DNA of 64,000 nucleotides from Pseudomonadales bacterium (GCA_019634925.1 JAHCAL010000002.1:496001-560000); one strand, 5' to 3'. Counted from the first letter of the stretch, positions 16,000 through 25,632 are shown. Numbers and translations are program-made. The notes: generated by a model from the sequence alone, not told the origin.

Positions 16000-16566
16000 T
16001 CAGCTCGACTGGTGTTGCTTCGCGTACTCCAGCTTGCGCGCTTCAGACTTCGTAAGATCATGCTCGACCGACGTGTAGAGTTTGACCACCTTGTCGAACT
16101 GGCGATCGCGCCAAGCCTTCTCGACCTCGACTCGCACCTGCCTAAGTTTCATTTCACGCATGTAGGCGTCCGCCTTTGCGGCCCTAAAAGTCTCCAAGCG
16201 TCGAAAGTACATGCGATCACCTGCAAGCCCTGGCTGTGCATGCGTGCGCACGTTGCTCGCAAGTGTCGCGATGAATGATTCCAGCCGACCTTCATCAGCA
16301 ACCTGCGCCGGTCTGCAGTCGGACGCTGGCAGTCCAGCAAGGCCCAAGATGTCGGCAAGCGAGTATTCGTCCTGAACCCGGCCGGTTCTTGGAATCAGCC
16401 CAACAAAGGCGTCCAATTCCCCGGAACGAGCGTCCCATCTAACAGTGACGAAGGAGCGATCAGACTCGTAGGTCACTAGCCCCGGTTCACTATTTGTTTG
16501 CCGAAAACCAGCCTCTTCCAAGAAGGAAAACGCCTGCTCCACTATGTCCACGAATCGCGCGTTCAT
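16000..16566 (-). CDS. Putative immunity protein for the RHS toxin
   Basis: A 188-aa cytoplasmic protein without a recognisable family. Its N-terminus MNARFVDIVEQAFSFLEEAG is helical, followed by a beta-rich part (LVTYESDRSFVTVRWDARSG) and a charged C-terminal helix. Starting at ATG 16566, its first bases overlap the rhs stop (ATGA), the tightest possible coupling to the toxin tip. Base composition is lower in GC than the RHS core. Position and coupling make it the natural immunity candidate; there is no sequence proof. The open frame extends 15 codons upstream inside rhs, but the overlapping ATG is the likelier start. Confidence 0.65.
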   Translation of the reverse strand: MNARFVDIVEQAFSFLEEAGFRQTNSEPGLVTYESDRSFVTVRWDARSGELDAFVGLIPRTGRVQDEYSLADILGLAGLPASDCRPAQVADEGRLESFIATLASNVRTHAQPGLAGDRMYFRRLETFRAAKADAYMREMKLRQVRVEVEKAWRDRQFDKVVKLYTSVEHDLTKSEARKLEYAKQHQSS

Positions 16567-19500
16567 GGTCCTGGCGGGTGCCACATCCGCGTCGCCTGGT
16601 TGTATATCCAACCACGCGTCTCAAGCAGATTCCGTTCCGCTCGTAAGAACCCTGTGTTGTTAATCAGTCGGCCGGCGGAATCGACTGACGCATCGCGGAT
16701 CGGCCGTCCCAATGCCATCTCTTGCCTTAGCACACTGGAATTCTGATACCAGTTTGCCCTTGAACTTCCTAGATTCGGCAGACGGTCAAGTAGTGTCCGC
16801 TCTCCTGGAGCCAGGTTCTTCAGGTCATCGAGCTTCCCGATAACAGTCGTTGATCCCCTTGCGGCGGTGCCCCGCGCGATCAATCCCGCACCAATTATAC
16901 CCAGATCCGGAGTCGGCGAGATCGGCGTGTTCAGGATGTCCAGTGCGATCAAGCCAACACCGACACCCAGTTCAATGTAGCTTCCGTATTCGCTCCATAG
17001 GTCCCAGGCCAGCCTTCCCGCCTCCGCGCTCGGATCGCCCTGCATAGGATCGGGCAATGCGCCATCGACTGGAGCATTAAACTCACCGAAGTCTAGATAG
17101 TCGAACACCAGATCAGCAATGCCAGACTCGGCATGCCCTCCATGGCTGTACACCGATCCTCCAGGGAGGAACACCGAATACCAGCCATCGCTCTCACCCA
17201 ACCTCGGCGAAGATCTGAGGTCGATGTTCCTGTCCCAATCAAACTGCGTGAAGCCCGTCGGATCGGTCCACGACAGTGGGCTGTTGGACGTGTAGCTGTA
17301 ACGGTTGTAGCTCTGCGAGAAGTCCGGGAACTGCACGATCGGATCGGGGGAAACGAACCGGCCGATGCGGGGGTCGTACACCCGACCGTTCATGTGGATG
17401 AACCCGGTGCGGTTCAGGTGCTCGTGGTCGGTGAACCCGCGCGAGCCGCGGCTGTCCTGCCAGGAACGCAGGGCGTTGAGTCCCGTGGCCGAGAGATCCG
17501 CGTTCCAGGTGGTCGCGCGGCGGCCGCCGAACGGATCAAAACTGGTTTTCTGCTGTACCGAGCCGGCGCTGTCGGTGATCGCGTCCACCGAACCGAGGTG
17601 GTCGCGGTGCACGTACTCGTAGTACCAGGCATCCCACTGCTGGTCGCTCGCCCGGCGCCGGGCGATGGCACGCACCGTAGTGGTGATCTGCAGGCGCACG
17701 ATCCGGTCGTGGGTGGCGTTGGCCGGAGCGAGCACGTATTCGTAGTCTCCGCCCAGATACAGCACCCGGCGCGTGCGCGGGGTGCCGGACTCGTCCCAGC
17801 TCTCGAGGCTCTGCACCCGCTGGTCGTCCGTGTCGTACCAGAACTGGTCACGGGCCACGATCGTGGACTGGTTCGGGCCCACGTGGATCTGGGTGACGTT
17901 GTTGCGGGCGTCGTAGGTGAGCCAGGTGCTGGGGCCTGAAGCCGCCGCGTACTGGGTGAGGTTGCCGTTGTTGTCGTAACTGAGCGTGTTCGAGATACCG
18001 CCTATAGTGACGCTGGTCAGCCGGTGGGGACCTGAGTACGTGTACCCGGTGACGTTCAGGTCACCGGAGACGTTGCTGGTCTTGCTGGTCAGGTTGCCGG
18101 TGGCGCTGTAGGCGAACGTGAGCGTCCGGCTCGCCCCCACGGTCGTTGCCTGCTGGGTGAGGCGCTCCAGCGCGTCGTAGCTGAACGTATCGACGTAGTC
18201 GTCGCCGGTCGTCACGGTATTGCGCTTGTCTATGCGCCGGTACAGGGTGCTGTTGCTGCGCCACACCGTTTCCAGGTCCTGGATCGATTTCGGGGTGGCG
18301 GTGGTGCCGGTCTGGGTGCTGGTCAGCCGCCCGCTCGCCGCATCGAACCCGCGGATCGTGCGGAACGCGTTGTTGTGGAACCGCTCTTCGGTGGCGTTCC
18401 CGAACGGGTCCGTGGACTCGAACCGGTGCAGCACCGTGCTGTGGCCGCTGCGCCGGACCTCGCTCAGATATCCCTGCGCGGTGTAGGCGTATTCTGCAGT
18501 GAAATTACTTGCTGGGTAGGTCTGGGTCGCCAGCCGGCCCGCCGCATCGTAGGTAAAACTGCGCGTGTAGCTGCTGGACCACACCCCGCCGGCAAGGTTG
18601 CTCGTTACGATCTGATCCAGCTTCCCATGCGGGCCCTCGTACCGGTAGGTCTCGGTGAACCCCGTCCGGGAACGGCTGCCGAGTGCGCCCTTGGCGTACG
18701 CGGGATCCCAGGTCCAGGTGTTCACCACCCCGCCCTGATCGGTGCGGCTGGTCAGGCGGCCCAGCAGGTCGTAGACGTAAGCGCTGGTCTGGCTCCTGGC
18801 ATCGGTGGTGGAGGTGAGCTCGCCCAGCGCATTGAACGCGAACTGCGTGGTCCCCGTGTTCGGCTCGACGATCTGGGTCCGGTTGCCGGCCAGGTCGTAG
18901 CTCAGGGTCGCCACCGTGGTGCCGCCCACGGTGACCGTGGCGAGGTCGCCGTGCGAGGTATACGTATAGGCAGTCGTGACCGCGGAGCCCGTACCGTAAG
19001 CATCGGTGGTGGAGGTGAGCTGGCCCAGCACGTTGAACACGGACTGTTTGGCCCGGGTGACGTCGGCAAGCCCGGGAGTTTTGACCGTCTCGGTCACCGT
19101 GACCGTCACGCTGCCGGTGGCACCGGAAAAGACCGTGGTGGTGAACCCGCCGTCCGGGCGGTCCTCCCGGGTCACCCGGCTGCGACTGTCGTAGGTGTAC
19201 CAGGTGCAGTTGCTGCCCGCGCCCGAGCAGGACAGCGGTGTAACGCCAAAATTCGGCCGCGTCACGTACTGCACCCGGCCCCGGGTGTCGTACACGGTAC
19301 GCTGGCGGTGCGAGCCGTCGCTCGACCGGAGCGCTTCAACCTCCGTCAGCACCGGCCGGCCGAGGATGTCGAGATAGGTCACCCGGGTCGGCGCCACCTG
19401 GGTGCTGCCGTTCACGAACGTCGCGGTGATTTTGGTGGCGACCTCCGCGTGTCCGCCGTTCGCGCAGTCGGTCAGGTCGCAGCGCTCGTAGGCCACCAGC

Positions 19501-22007
19501 GACTCGGTGCCGTCCGGCGCGGTCTCGCGGACGACCCGGCCAAAAGGGTCGTACTCGATGTCCGTGGTGCGCCCGTTCGCATCCGTCACGCTGTCCGGCT
19601 GGCCGAACCGGTGGTCCATGGTGCGGCTGGTCACATGGGTCTCGGAGCCGTCCACCGGGCGGGTGACCTCGCTCACGTAGCGGTTATTGATGTACGGGGT
19701 CTGGAACGTGGTGGTGCGGGCGTCGACGCCGTCGCCTGTCACGGTCTCGCTCGACATCGCGTGCTTGTTGGCGGTATCGAAGCTGCGGGTGAGCGTCAGC
19801 GTCAGGCCGGTCACGGCCGGGAACCAGGTGCTGCTCTCGAGCAGGCGGGTGCCGGACAGGTACGCAAACTCCCGGCTCACCGTCCTCGGGTCGCCGCTCG
19901 TGCCGTTGTAGTGGGTCACGACCTCGCGCTTGGGCGCGTTGCGGATCCAGGTCGGGCTGTCGACCCGGTGCAGGTTGGTGCGGGATACCGTGGTGCGCTG
20001 CACGCTGGAGACCGTCCGCACCGGCACGTCGCCCCAGAACCCGGGGGTAAACGTCGGGTTCGAGACCGTGTTGCCCTCCACCCGGTCTTCGCGCAGCTGG
20101 GTCAAGGCGTCGAGTTCGGTGCCGCTGCCCGGGCAGGTGTCGCCGGTAAAATCCCGGAAGCACGGCGTGTAGGTCGCCACCTCCCCGCCCACCGTGGCAG
20201 TGCCCTCGAACACCCAGCGCGTCGAGCGCGCACGCCAGGTGTGCCGGGACCCGTTCGCGTGCACCTTTTGCGCAAACGCGTGTTCTTCCCGGGCGAACTC
20301 CTGCGTATGCGCCCCAAACGTGTTGTTCAGCACCCGCGTGTGGCTCACCGCGCCCAGGAACGGCCAGTCGAAGCGGCGCTGGGCGTAGGTGTACTCGGTC
20401 ACGCCGCTCTCCTGCACGCGGGTCTCCGCAAAGCCGAGATAACCGCGGTTCTGGGTGCTGCGTCGCGCCAGGCCCTTGTAGCGATACGTCCAGGTGCGCA
20501 ACGCCCCTGCGCCAAGGCCGTCCGACACCCGCAGCGTCGACACCGCCGCCACCGCCTGGGTGGCCGTGTTCGGCAGCGTCGGCACGGTACCGAACGAGGC
20601 TTCCGTAAAACCGATCGGGTTGCTGCTGGTGGTCACGTTGCTGTAGGTGAACTGGGTGCGCGCGCCATAGACATCGGACGTGCCGTCGCGCAGTTGCGTC
20701 ACTGCGATCGGATAATCGTCGCTGCTGCCGGTCACCGTGCCCCAGGTGAGTTCCAGGGGCTTGAGGCACGTCGCCGTGGTCCCCGCCGCGTTGTACCCGC
20801 ACTCCTGGACTCGCTCGAGCCGCAGCCGGCCGCCGACCAGATTGCTGTCGAGGCGGTACTCGCGGACATTGACATTGCCCATACGCACGAGAATGCGGTT
20901 CAGCACGGCGTGGCGGCGCAGGTTGGACGGCTCCCGATAGACATTCCCCACGACTACGACCGGTAGATCGTCGCGCGGACCGTACTTGAACTGCACTTCC
21001 GCTCCCTCATAACTCACCGAGGCCGGCATCAGCATTCCGTACCCGTCGAACCGATCGTACGCAACGGCCAGTTCGTTGCCGAGGCCATCCTGCATAAGGC
21101 GCAGGCCCCAGACGTGGATCGGACTGGCGCCACCCCAACCGCCCCCGCCGAACGGGTTGAACGGGACATAGCCGCTCGCGGCCACCTGGCTGGTCGTCGT
21201 GTCGCCGAACCGGCCGACCCGGCCATCCGGGTAGCGCACCTCGTACCAATTGCCGACGCCGGACGTGAACTGCTGGGTCACTTTTACGTCAGGATCGGTC
21301 TCCAGACGATACTCGGACCCGTTCGACCAGTAGGTACCCGCGGTCAGCACCAGCGGCATGCCATCCAGGCACAGCCGGTCACCGGTGGTGAGCGTCGGCG
21401 CGGCGGTCGTGTCCGCCAGACCCACGATGCAGCGATGCAGGCGCGACAGCCCGGTCAGTTCCCAGCCGTAGCCCAGCACGTCGTCGATGGTATAGGTGCG
21501 CCGGTCGCTGCCGCGCGCACTGTCGTAGCGCAGGGCAATCTTAGGCGCAAGCGCCCCGGGGCCGCTCGTCGCCCGGATCGGCACGGTGAGCTGCGCCGCG
21601 CCGCGTCCTGTGACGTTGGCCGTGTACGCCGTGCTCCCTGCTTCCGAGCTGGTCGCGATCGCCGGTTCCGCATCGCGCGTCACGGTCACGGTCTTGGCGC
21701 TGGCAGGCACCGAGCTGCACGAATACACATACCCGATCTCCCAGCCCATGTAGGTCATGCCGCAGGAGACCAGCACGAACTTGTACACGCCCGACGGCAG
21801 GCTGGTGAAGTTGGTCGACGTGGTGGGCGGACCCGCAAAGCGCCAGCTCGAATCGGCGAGCCACAGCTCGTAGCCAGGGCTCCAGGTCACCGTGAATGTA
21901 CCCGTGCTACTCGTGCTAGGCGCGACGATCTCGGCAGCGGACACAATGCCCGAAAACAGCAACCCCACGACCAGCACACCCGACCGTCGCCATGAACTCC
22001 GCCCCAT
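16563..22007 (-). CDS. Secreted SpvB/RHS-repeat polymorphic toxin
   Basis: An 1814-aa protein. ATG at 22007 follows a strong GGGAGGGGATC site and opens a Sec signal peptide (GVLVVGLLFSGIVSAA). An SpvB-like N-terminal region follows (AAQLTVPIRATSGPGALAPK, YDSARGSDRRTY). Several hundred residues of YD repeats build the RHS shell. The RHS-associated core (HRDHLGSVDAITD ... NGRVYDPRIGRFVSPDPI) ends at SWTDPTGF near residue 1586. The last 228 residues are the variable tip: two hydrophobic stretches, then a compact end domain with NWYQNSSVLRQEM, GRPIRDAS and FLRAERNLLETRGWIY. I do not recognise this toxin domain. The overlapping downstream gene is the putative immunity gene. A 113-aa secreted protein is encoded 41 bp upstream. 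Confidence 0.92.
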   Translation of the reverse strand: MGRSSWRRSGVLVVGLLFSGIVSAAEIVAPSTSSTGTFTVTWSPGYELWLADSSWRFAGPPTTSTNFTSLPSGVYKFVLVSCGMTYMGWEIGYVYSCSSVPASAKTVTVTRDAEPAIATSSEAGSTAYTANVTGRGAAQLTVPIRATSGPGALAPKIALRYDSARGSDRRTYTIDDVLGYGWELTGLSRLHRCIVGLADTTAAPTLTTGDRLCLDGMPLVLTAGTYWSNGSEYRLETDPDVKVTQQFTSGVGNWYEVRYPDGRVGRFGDTTTSQVAASGYVPFNPFGGGGWGGASPIHVWGLRLMQDGLGNELAVAYDRFDGYGMLMPASVSYEGAEVQFKYGPRDDLPVVVVGNVYREPSNLRRHAVLNRILVRMGNVNVREYRLDSNLVGGRLRLERVQECGYNAAGTTATCLKPLELTWGTVTGSSDDYPIAVTQLRDGTSDVYGARTQFTYSNVTTSSNPIGFTEASFGTVPTLPNTATQAVAAVSTLRVSDGLGAGALRTWTYRYKGLARRSTQNRGYLGFAETRVQESGVTEYTYAQRRFDWPFLGAVSHTRVLNNTFGAHTQEFAREEHAFAQKVHANGSRHTWRARSTRWVFEGTATVGGEVATYTPCFRDFTGDTCPGSGTELDALTQLREDRVEGNTVSNPTFTPGFWGDVPVRTVSSVQRTTVSRTNLHRVDSPTWIRNAPKREVVTHYNGTSGDPRTVSREFAYLSGTRLLESSTWFPAVTGLTLTLTRSFDTANKHAMSSETVTGDGVDARTTTFQTPYINNRYVSEVTRPVDGSETHVTSRTMDHRFGQPDSVTDANGRTTDIEYDPFGRVVRETAPDGTESLVAYERCDLTDCANGGHAEVATKITATFVNGSTQVAPTRVTYLDILGRPVLTEVEALRSSDGSHRQRTVYDTRGRVQYVTRPNFGVTPLSCSGAGSNCTWYTYDSRSRVTREDRPDGGFTTTVFSGATGSVTVTVTETVKTPGLADVTRAKQSVFNVLGQLTSTTDAYGTGSAVTTAYTYTSHGDLATVTVGGTTVATLSYDLAGNRTQIVEPNTGTTQFAFNALGELTSTTDARSQTSAYVYDLLGRLTSRTDQGGVVNTWTWDPAYAKGALGSRSRTGFTETYRYEGPHGKLDQIVTSNLAGGVWSSSYTRSFTYDAAGRLATQTYPASNFTAEYAYTAQGYLSEVRRSGHSTVLHRFESTDPFGNATEERFHNNAFRTIRGFDAASGRLTSTQTGTTATPKSIQDLETVWRSNSTLYRRIDKRNTVTTGDDYVDTFSYDALERLTQQATTVGASRTLTFAYSATGNLTSKTSNVSGDLNVTGYTYSGPHRLTSVTIGGISNTLSYDNNGNLTQYAAASGPSTWLTYDARNNVTQIHVGPNQSTIVARDQFWYDTDDQRVQSLESWDESGTPRTRRVLYLGGDYEYVLAPANATHDRIVRLQITTTVRAIARRRASDQQWDAWYYEYVHRDHLGSVDAITDSAGSVQQKTSFDPFGGRRATTWNADLSATGLNALRSWQDSRGSRGFTDHEHLNRTGFIHMNGRVYDPRIGRFVSPDPIVQFPDFSQSYNRYSYTSNSPLSWTDPTGFTQFDWDRNIDLRSSPRLGESDGWYSVFLPGGSVYSHGGHAESGIADLVFDYLDFGEFNAPVDGALPDPMQGDPSAEAGRLAWDLWSEYGSYIELGVGVGLIALDILNTPISPTPDLGIIGAGLIARGTAARGSTTVIGKLDDLKNLAPGERTLLDRLPNLGSSRANWYQNSSVLRQEMALGRPIRDASVDSAGRLINNTGFLRAERNLLETRGWIYNQATRMWHPPGP

Positions 22008-22048
22008 GGTGATCCCCTCCCTGGCGCAGCGCCGCCCGGCGCCGCGTG

Positions 22049-22390
22049 TCACTCGCGTCCGTGATCCTTGGCGACGTGGTAATCGATGATGTCGAGTTCG
22101 AGATCGACGAGATCCTCGGGCAGGCGCGCCGCGTACGCCGCGCGTTCCGACCCACAGACGTCGGCCGCACTCGAAGGCGTCGCCGTACGCTCCGCCTGGT
22201 ACTGCCCCTTCAGGCATTCCACGTAGGCGACCAGCGCTTCGCGCTGCGCGGTGTAGTACGCGCGTTCTTCAGCGGTCATGCCGCGATGGCCGAAGTCGTC
22301 ATCCGCAGGCCTGGACTGCGCCGCGATGCCGGCCGATATCCCGAGCGCACACATCCCCGCCAGCACGCGGGCGAACCGGCGTCCGTTCAT
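22049..22390 (-). CDS. Small exported protein upstream of the RHS gene
   Basis: A 113-aa protein with a clear signal peptide, MNGRRFARVLAGMCALGISA then GIAAQS with likely cleavage after Ala. The mature part is charged and helical, with two cysteines (VECLKG, DVCGSE) that could form a disulfide. It ends 41 bp before the rhs start on the same strand and is probably co-transcribed. It may assist export or folding of the RHS protein, but this is inference from position. The ATG at 22390 was chosen to fit the signal peptide. Confidence 0.7.
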   Translation of the reverse strand: MNGRRFARVLAGMCALGISAGIAAQSRPADDDFGHRGMTAEERAYYTAQREALVAYVECLKGQYQAERTATPSSAADVCGSERAAYAARLPEDLVDLELDIIDYHVAKDHGRE

Positions 22391-22765
22391 GTTTCGATCC
22401 TCACAGGCGAATGCAGGCACGGCGCCGCCCATGGCGTGGCGCCGGATGACACGCGATCAGGGGGAAAATAGATCCGGCCGGGCTGCCGGATAGACAGAAG
22501 CGCGCTATGCGTGCAAGCGTGAGCCGTGAGCCGTGAGCCGTGAGCCGTGAGCCGTGAGCCGTGAGCCGTGAGCCGTGAGCCCCCTCAGCATTGCCCTCCC
22601 TCCCCAGGAATTGCAATGGCTGAACTATGCGACTGCGTACGTTACCGTGTCAATGGTGCACGAGGACTCGATGCGAACGGCCTGTCGAACTGCTCGATCG
22701 AGACGGGAACTCTGTCCAGACACCCCGCGCCGTAGGCAACGCATTGCGGAACCGGTGTGTCCGGC
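22391..22765. other. Intergenic region with hairpin and 7-bp tandem repeat
   Basis: 375 bp without a credible gene. It contains a 7-bp-stem hairpin at 22472-22491 (ATCCGGC, loop CGGGCT, GCCGGAT), about 80 bp upstream of the small exported gene, and nine copies of a 7-bp repeat at 22518-22580. I see nothing further between 22590 and 22765. Confidence 0.6.
22518..22580. repeat. Tandem repeat, nine perfect copies of CGTGAGC
   Basis: Sixty-three bases made of an uninterrupted 7-bp unit. Such arrays vary in copy number by slippage. It lies upstream of the exported-protein/rhs unit and downstream of the enoyl-CoA hydratase gene. Confidence 0.95.
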
Positions 22766-23506
22766 CTATGACCTCGGGGCCGGCGGCGCCACCGTCCGCG
22801 GCCCTGCCCCCACGAACCGGTCAAACCACGCATCCGCATCCTGATCGACCCCTGCGCGCAGCGCGCGCTTGATCGACCGCAACCCGCCAGGTGGATAGCC
22901 GGCGAGTTCCGCGGTCAGGGCGCGCGCACGCGCGAGCACCGCCGCGTCCTCCACCACCTCGTACACCACGCCGAGCGCCAGCAGTTCGGGGCCTTCGAAC
23001 CGGCGACCAACCAGCGCGATTCGCGCGGCGAGCGCCTCGGTGTGGCGCAGCGCGAGCCACGCCATGTTGTACGGCGCCGCCATGCCGATCTGCGCTTCGC
23101 CGACCTGCAGATAAGCCGTTTTTCCCGCGACCAGCAGGTCGCAGGCGATGGCGAGCGCGGCGCCGCCGTTGATCGCGTAGCGCTCGAGCGCGCCGACCAG
23201 CGGCTTTTCGAGCCCGTACAGCGCCTTGTGCGCACCGCGCCAGATGTCCTGGAATCGCGCGACCCACTCGGGGCGCGGGTCCGCGTTGAATGCCTTCAGG
23301 TCGAGCCCGGAGCAGAACGCGCCGCCGCTGCCGCAGAGCAGGATCGCGCGCACCGACTCGTCGTCGTCGAGCTCGTGCAGCGCTGCCGCCAGCGCCTCGC
23401 CGAGCGGCCCGGTGATGGCGTTCTTGCGTGCCGGCCGCGCGAGCGCCACTTCGGCCCAGCCGTCGTGGCGGGTGACTATCACCGGTCTGTCGAGCTCTTC
23501 CGTCAT
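22766..23506 (-). CDS. Enoyl-CoA hydratase/isomerase family protein
   Basis: A 246-aa crotonase-fold protein. The first oxyanion-hole block is CGSGGAFCSGLDLKAF and the second is ERYAINGGAALAIACDLLVA. The glutamate that usually follows the Gly-Gly pair (GGGCEL in true hydratases) is Ala here, whereas the second position is held by Glu in VGEAQIGMAAPYN. Losing one of the two catalytic acids means simple hydratase activity is doubtful; isomerase, thioesterase or other crotonase chemistry is possible. It starts 9 bp after the MATE exporter gene and is likely in one operon with it. Confidence 0.85.
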   Translation of the reverse strand: MTEELDRPVIVTRHDGWAEVALARPARKNAITGPLGEALAAALHELDDDESVRAILLCGSGGAFCSGLDLKAFNADPRPEWVARFQDIWRGAHKALYGLEKPLVGALERYAINGGAALAIACDLLVAGKTAYLQVGEAQIGMAAPYNMAWLALRHTEALAARIALVGRRFEGPELLALGVVYEVVEDAAVLARARALTAELAGYPPGGLRSIKRALRAGVDQDADAWFDRFVGAGPRTVAPPAPRS

Positions 23507-23515
23507 CGTGATTCC

Positions 23516-24889
23516 TCAGCGCTGTGCAAAAGCGAGAATACGGTCGTCGCGTCCGGACAGCCAGGCGAATCGCGCGACCAGCACCACCGCGGCGACGAAG
23601 AGCCCCGCGCAGAAGCCGACCCAGAACCCGCGCACGCCGCCGAACGCCTCGATCTCCACGTAGCCGAACCCGAGCACCACACCCACCGGCAGGCCGATGA
23701 TCCAGTACGCGAGCAAGGCGATCAGCAGGGGCACGCGGGTGTCCTTGAATCCGCGCAGCGCACCGATCGCAGTGACCTGCGTATCGTCCACGAACTGCCA
23801 CAGCGCCACGAACACCATCAGCTCGGCGGCGAGGACCAGGACGGCCGAATCGGTGGTGTATAGCCCCGCGACCCACTCGCGCGCGCCGAGCAGCAGCACG
23901 GCCGCGACCGCCGCGAACGCGAACGAGACGCCGATGGCCACCCGCCCGCTGCGGCGCGCGCCGGCGAGGTCCTTGGCACCCACGTTGAAACCGACCCGGA
24001 TCGACACCGCAATGCCGAGCGCCATCGGGATCATGAACGCGAGGCCGCCCACGTTCATCGCGATCTGGTGCGCGGCCAGCGCCTCGACGCCGAGCCGGCC
24101 GATCAGCAACGAGACCACCGAGAACAGCGAGATCTCGAGAAAGGTCGTTAGGCCGATGGGCAGCCCGAGCCGCACCAGGCGGCCGATCTCGCGCGGATCT
24201 GGCACCGAGAACCGCGCAAAGAGGCCGGTGACCCGCATGCGCGAACGCGCGACGATCGCTGCCAGCACCACGAACTCCACCCACATGATGAGCGCGCTCG
24301 CCCAGCCGCAGCCCGCGCCCCCCATGGCCTCGACCGTGAGCGGGCCGAGCGTGAAGCCGTGCATGAACAGATAGTTCAACGGGAGCTTGAGCAGCAGGCC
24401 GGTGAACGCGATCACCATCGCCGGCAACGTCCAGGACATGCCTTCGCAGAGGTAGCGCAGCGCGAAGTAGCCGAGCAGCGGCGGCACCCCCCAGGCGATC
24501 GCATCGAGGTAGTCCACCGCCACCGGGATCGCGCTCGGGTCCACCTCGATGAAGCCGAACAGGCGCTCGGCGCTCCGCAGTGCGACGATCACGAGCAGGG
24601 CCGCGCCGAGCGCGATCCAGCCCGCCTGTCGGATCACCTCGCCGGCGCGGGCCTGCTCGCCGCCGCCGTGCAGCTGCGAGACCGACGGCGTGATCGCCAT
24701 CAGCACGCCGGCGCAGAGCATGATCAGCGGCCAGAACACGCCCCCGCCGAGCGCGACGCCGGCGAGGTCGACCGCGCCGTAGCGCCCGGCCATGACCGTG
24801 TCCGCGACACCCATGCCCATCTGCGACAGCTGGGTCAGGATGATCGGGAACGCCAGCCGCAGGAGCTGCGCGAGCTCGGTGCGAACCAC
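23516..24889 (-). CDS. MATE-family multidrug/toxin exporter
   Basis: A 457-aa inner-membrane antiporter of the MATE (NorM-like) family with about twelve helices. Landmarks are FPIILTQLSQMGMGVADTVM in helix 1, PLIMLCAGVLMAITPSVSQL, LKLPLNYLFMHGF, and AHQIAMNVGGLAFMIPMALG in the second half. These pumps exchange Na+ or H+ for cationic compounds or small metabolites. GTG at 24889 was chosen because GAGGAG lies 8 bp upstream; a TTG at 24931 would lie within the promoter. A Fur-box-like site precedes it, suggesting iron control. Confidence 0.88.
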   Translation of the reverse strand: MVRTELAQLLRLAFPIILTQLSQMGMGVADTVMAGRYGAVDLAGVALGGGVFWPLIMLCAGVLMAITPSVSQLHGGGEQARAGEVIRQAGWIALGAALLVIVALRSAERLFGFIEVDPSAIPVAVDYLDAIAWGVPPLLGYFALRYLCEGMSWTLPAMVIAFTGLLLKLPLNYLFMHGFTLGPLTVEAMGGAGCGWASALIMWVEFVVLAAIVARSRMRVTGLFARFSVPDPREIGRLVRLGLPIGLTTFLEISLFSVVSLLIGRLGVEALAAHQIAMNVGGLAFMIPMALGIAVSIRVGFNVGAKDLAGARRSGRVAIGVSFAFAAVAAVLLLGAREWVAGLYTTDSAVLVLAAELMVFVALWQFVDDTQVTAIGALRGFKDTRVPLLIALLAYWIIGLPVGVVLGFGYVEIEAFGGVRGFWVGFCAGLFVAAVVLVARFAWLSGRDDRILAFAQR

Positions 24890-24916
24890 GGGCGGGACTC
24901 CTCGGGGCGGGCGCGC

Positions 24917-24945
24917 ATTGTACACGCCCAATGAGAATCATTTTC
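24917..24945 (-). promoter_or_regulatory. Fur-box-like operator overlapping the MATE promoter
   Basis: On the minus strand GAAAATGATTCTCATTGGG (24945-24927) matches the 19-bp Fur consensus at 13 positions, including the central ATGAT and CATT. A TACAAT-like -10 lies just downstream at 24922-24917. A site here would block transcription when iron is replete. Confidence 0.5.
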
Positions 24946-25135
24946 ATATACAGAACCTTCGAGCACGCAGTGGGCGATAGAGGCCGTCTATGCTCGCGAT
25001 AGCCTCAATCAACTGGCCATCGGCGGACGCGGCCCTATACTCAGGCCCACGTCGAGCGGGCTGCGCGCCCCCTCAACCACTCCGGTCGACCCGGAGTTCC
25101 ATCCACCGAACATTGCCACCACGAGGTAAGTCGTC

Positions 25136-25552
<417 letters not shown>

Positions 25553-25576
25553 AGCACGACCGACAGCCGGCCGAAA

Positions 25577-25600
25577 AAAGGGGTCCGCATGGACCCCTTT
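25577..25600. terminator. Hairpin AAAGGGGTCC-GCAT-GGACCCCTTT
   Basis: Perfect 10-bp stem with a 4-nt loop, 24 bp after the rubrerythrin stop, ending in three Ts. It probably attenuates read-through into the Fe-S gene and leaves rubrerythrin as the more abundant product. Confidence 0.75.
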
Positions 25601-25632
25601 CCATCTGAGCATCCGCCAGGGACGCAGCGACC

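Noticed and set aside
18375..20966. An 863-codon plus-strand frame inside the RHS gene
   Set aside because: Antisense of the repetitive YD region; its apparent periodicity mirrors the RHS repeats.
22518..22580. CRISPR array
   Set aside because: The repeat unit is 7 bp and directly adjoining, with no spacers and no cas genes nearby; it is a simple tandem repeat.
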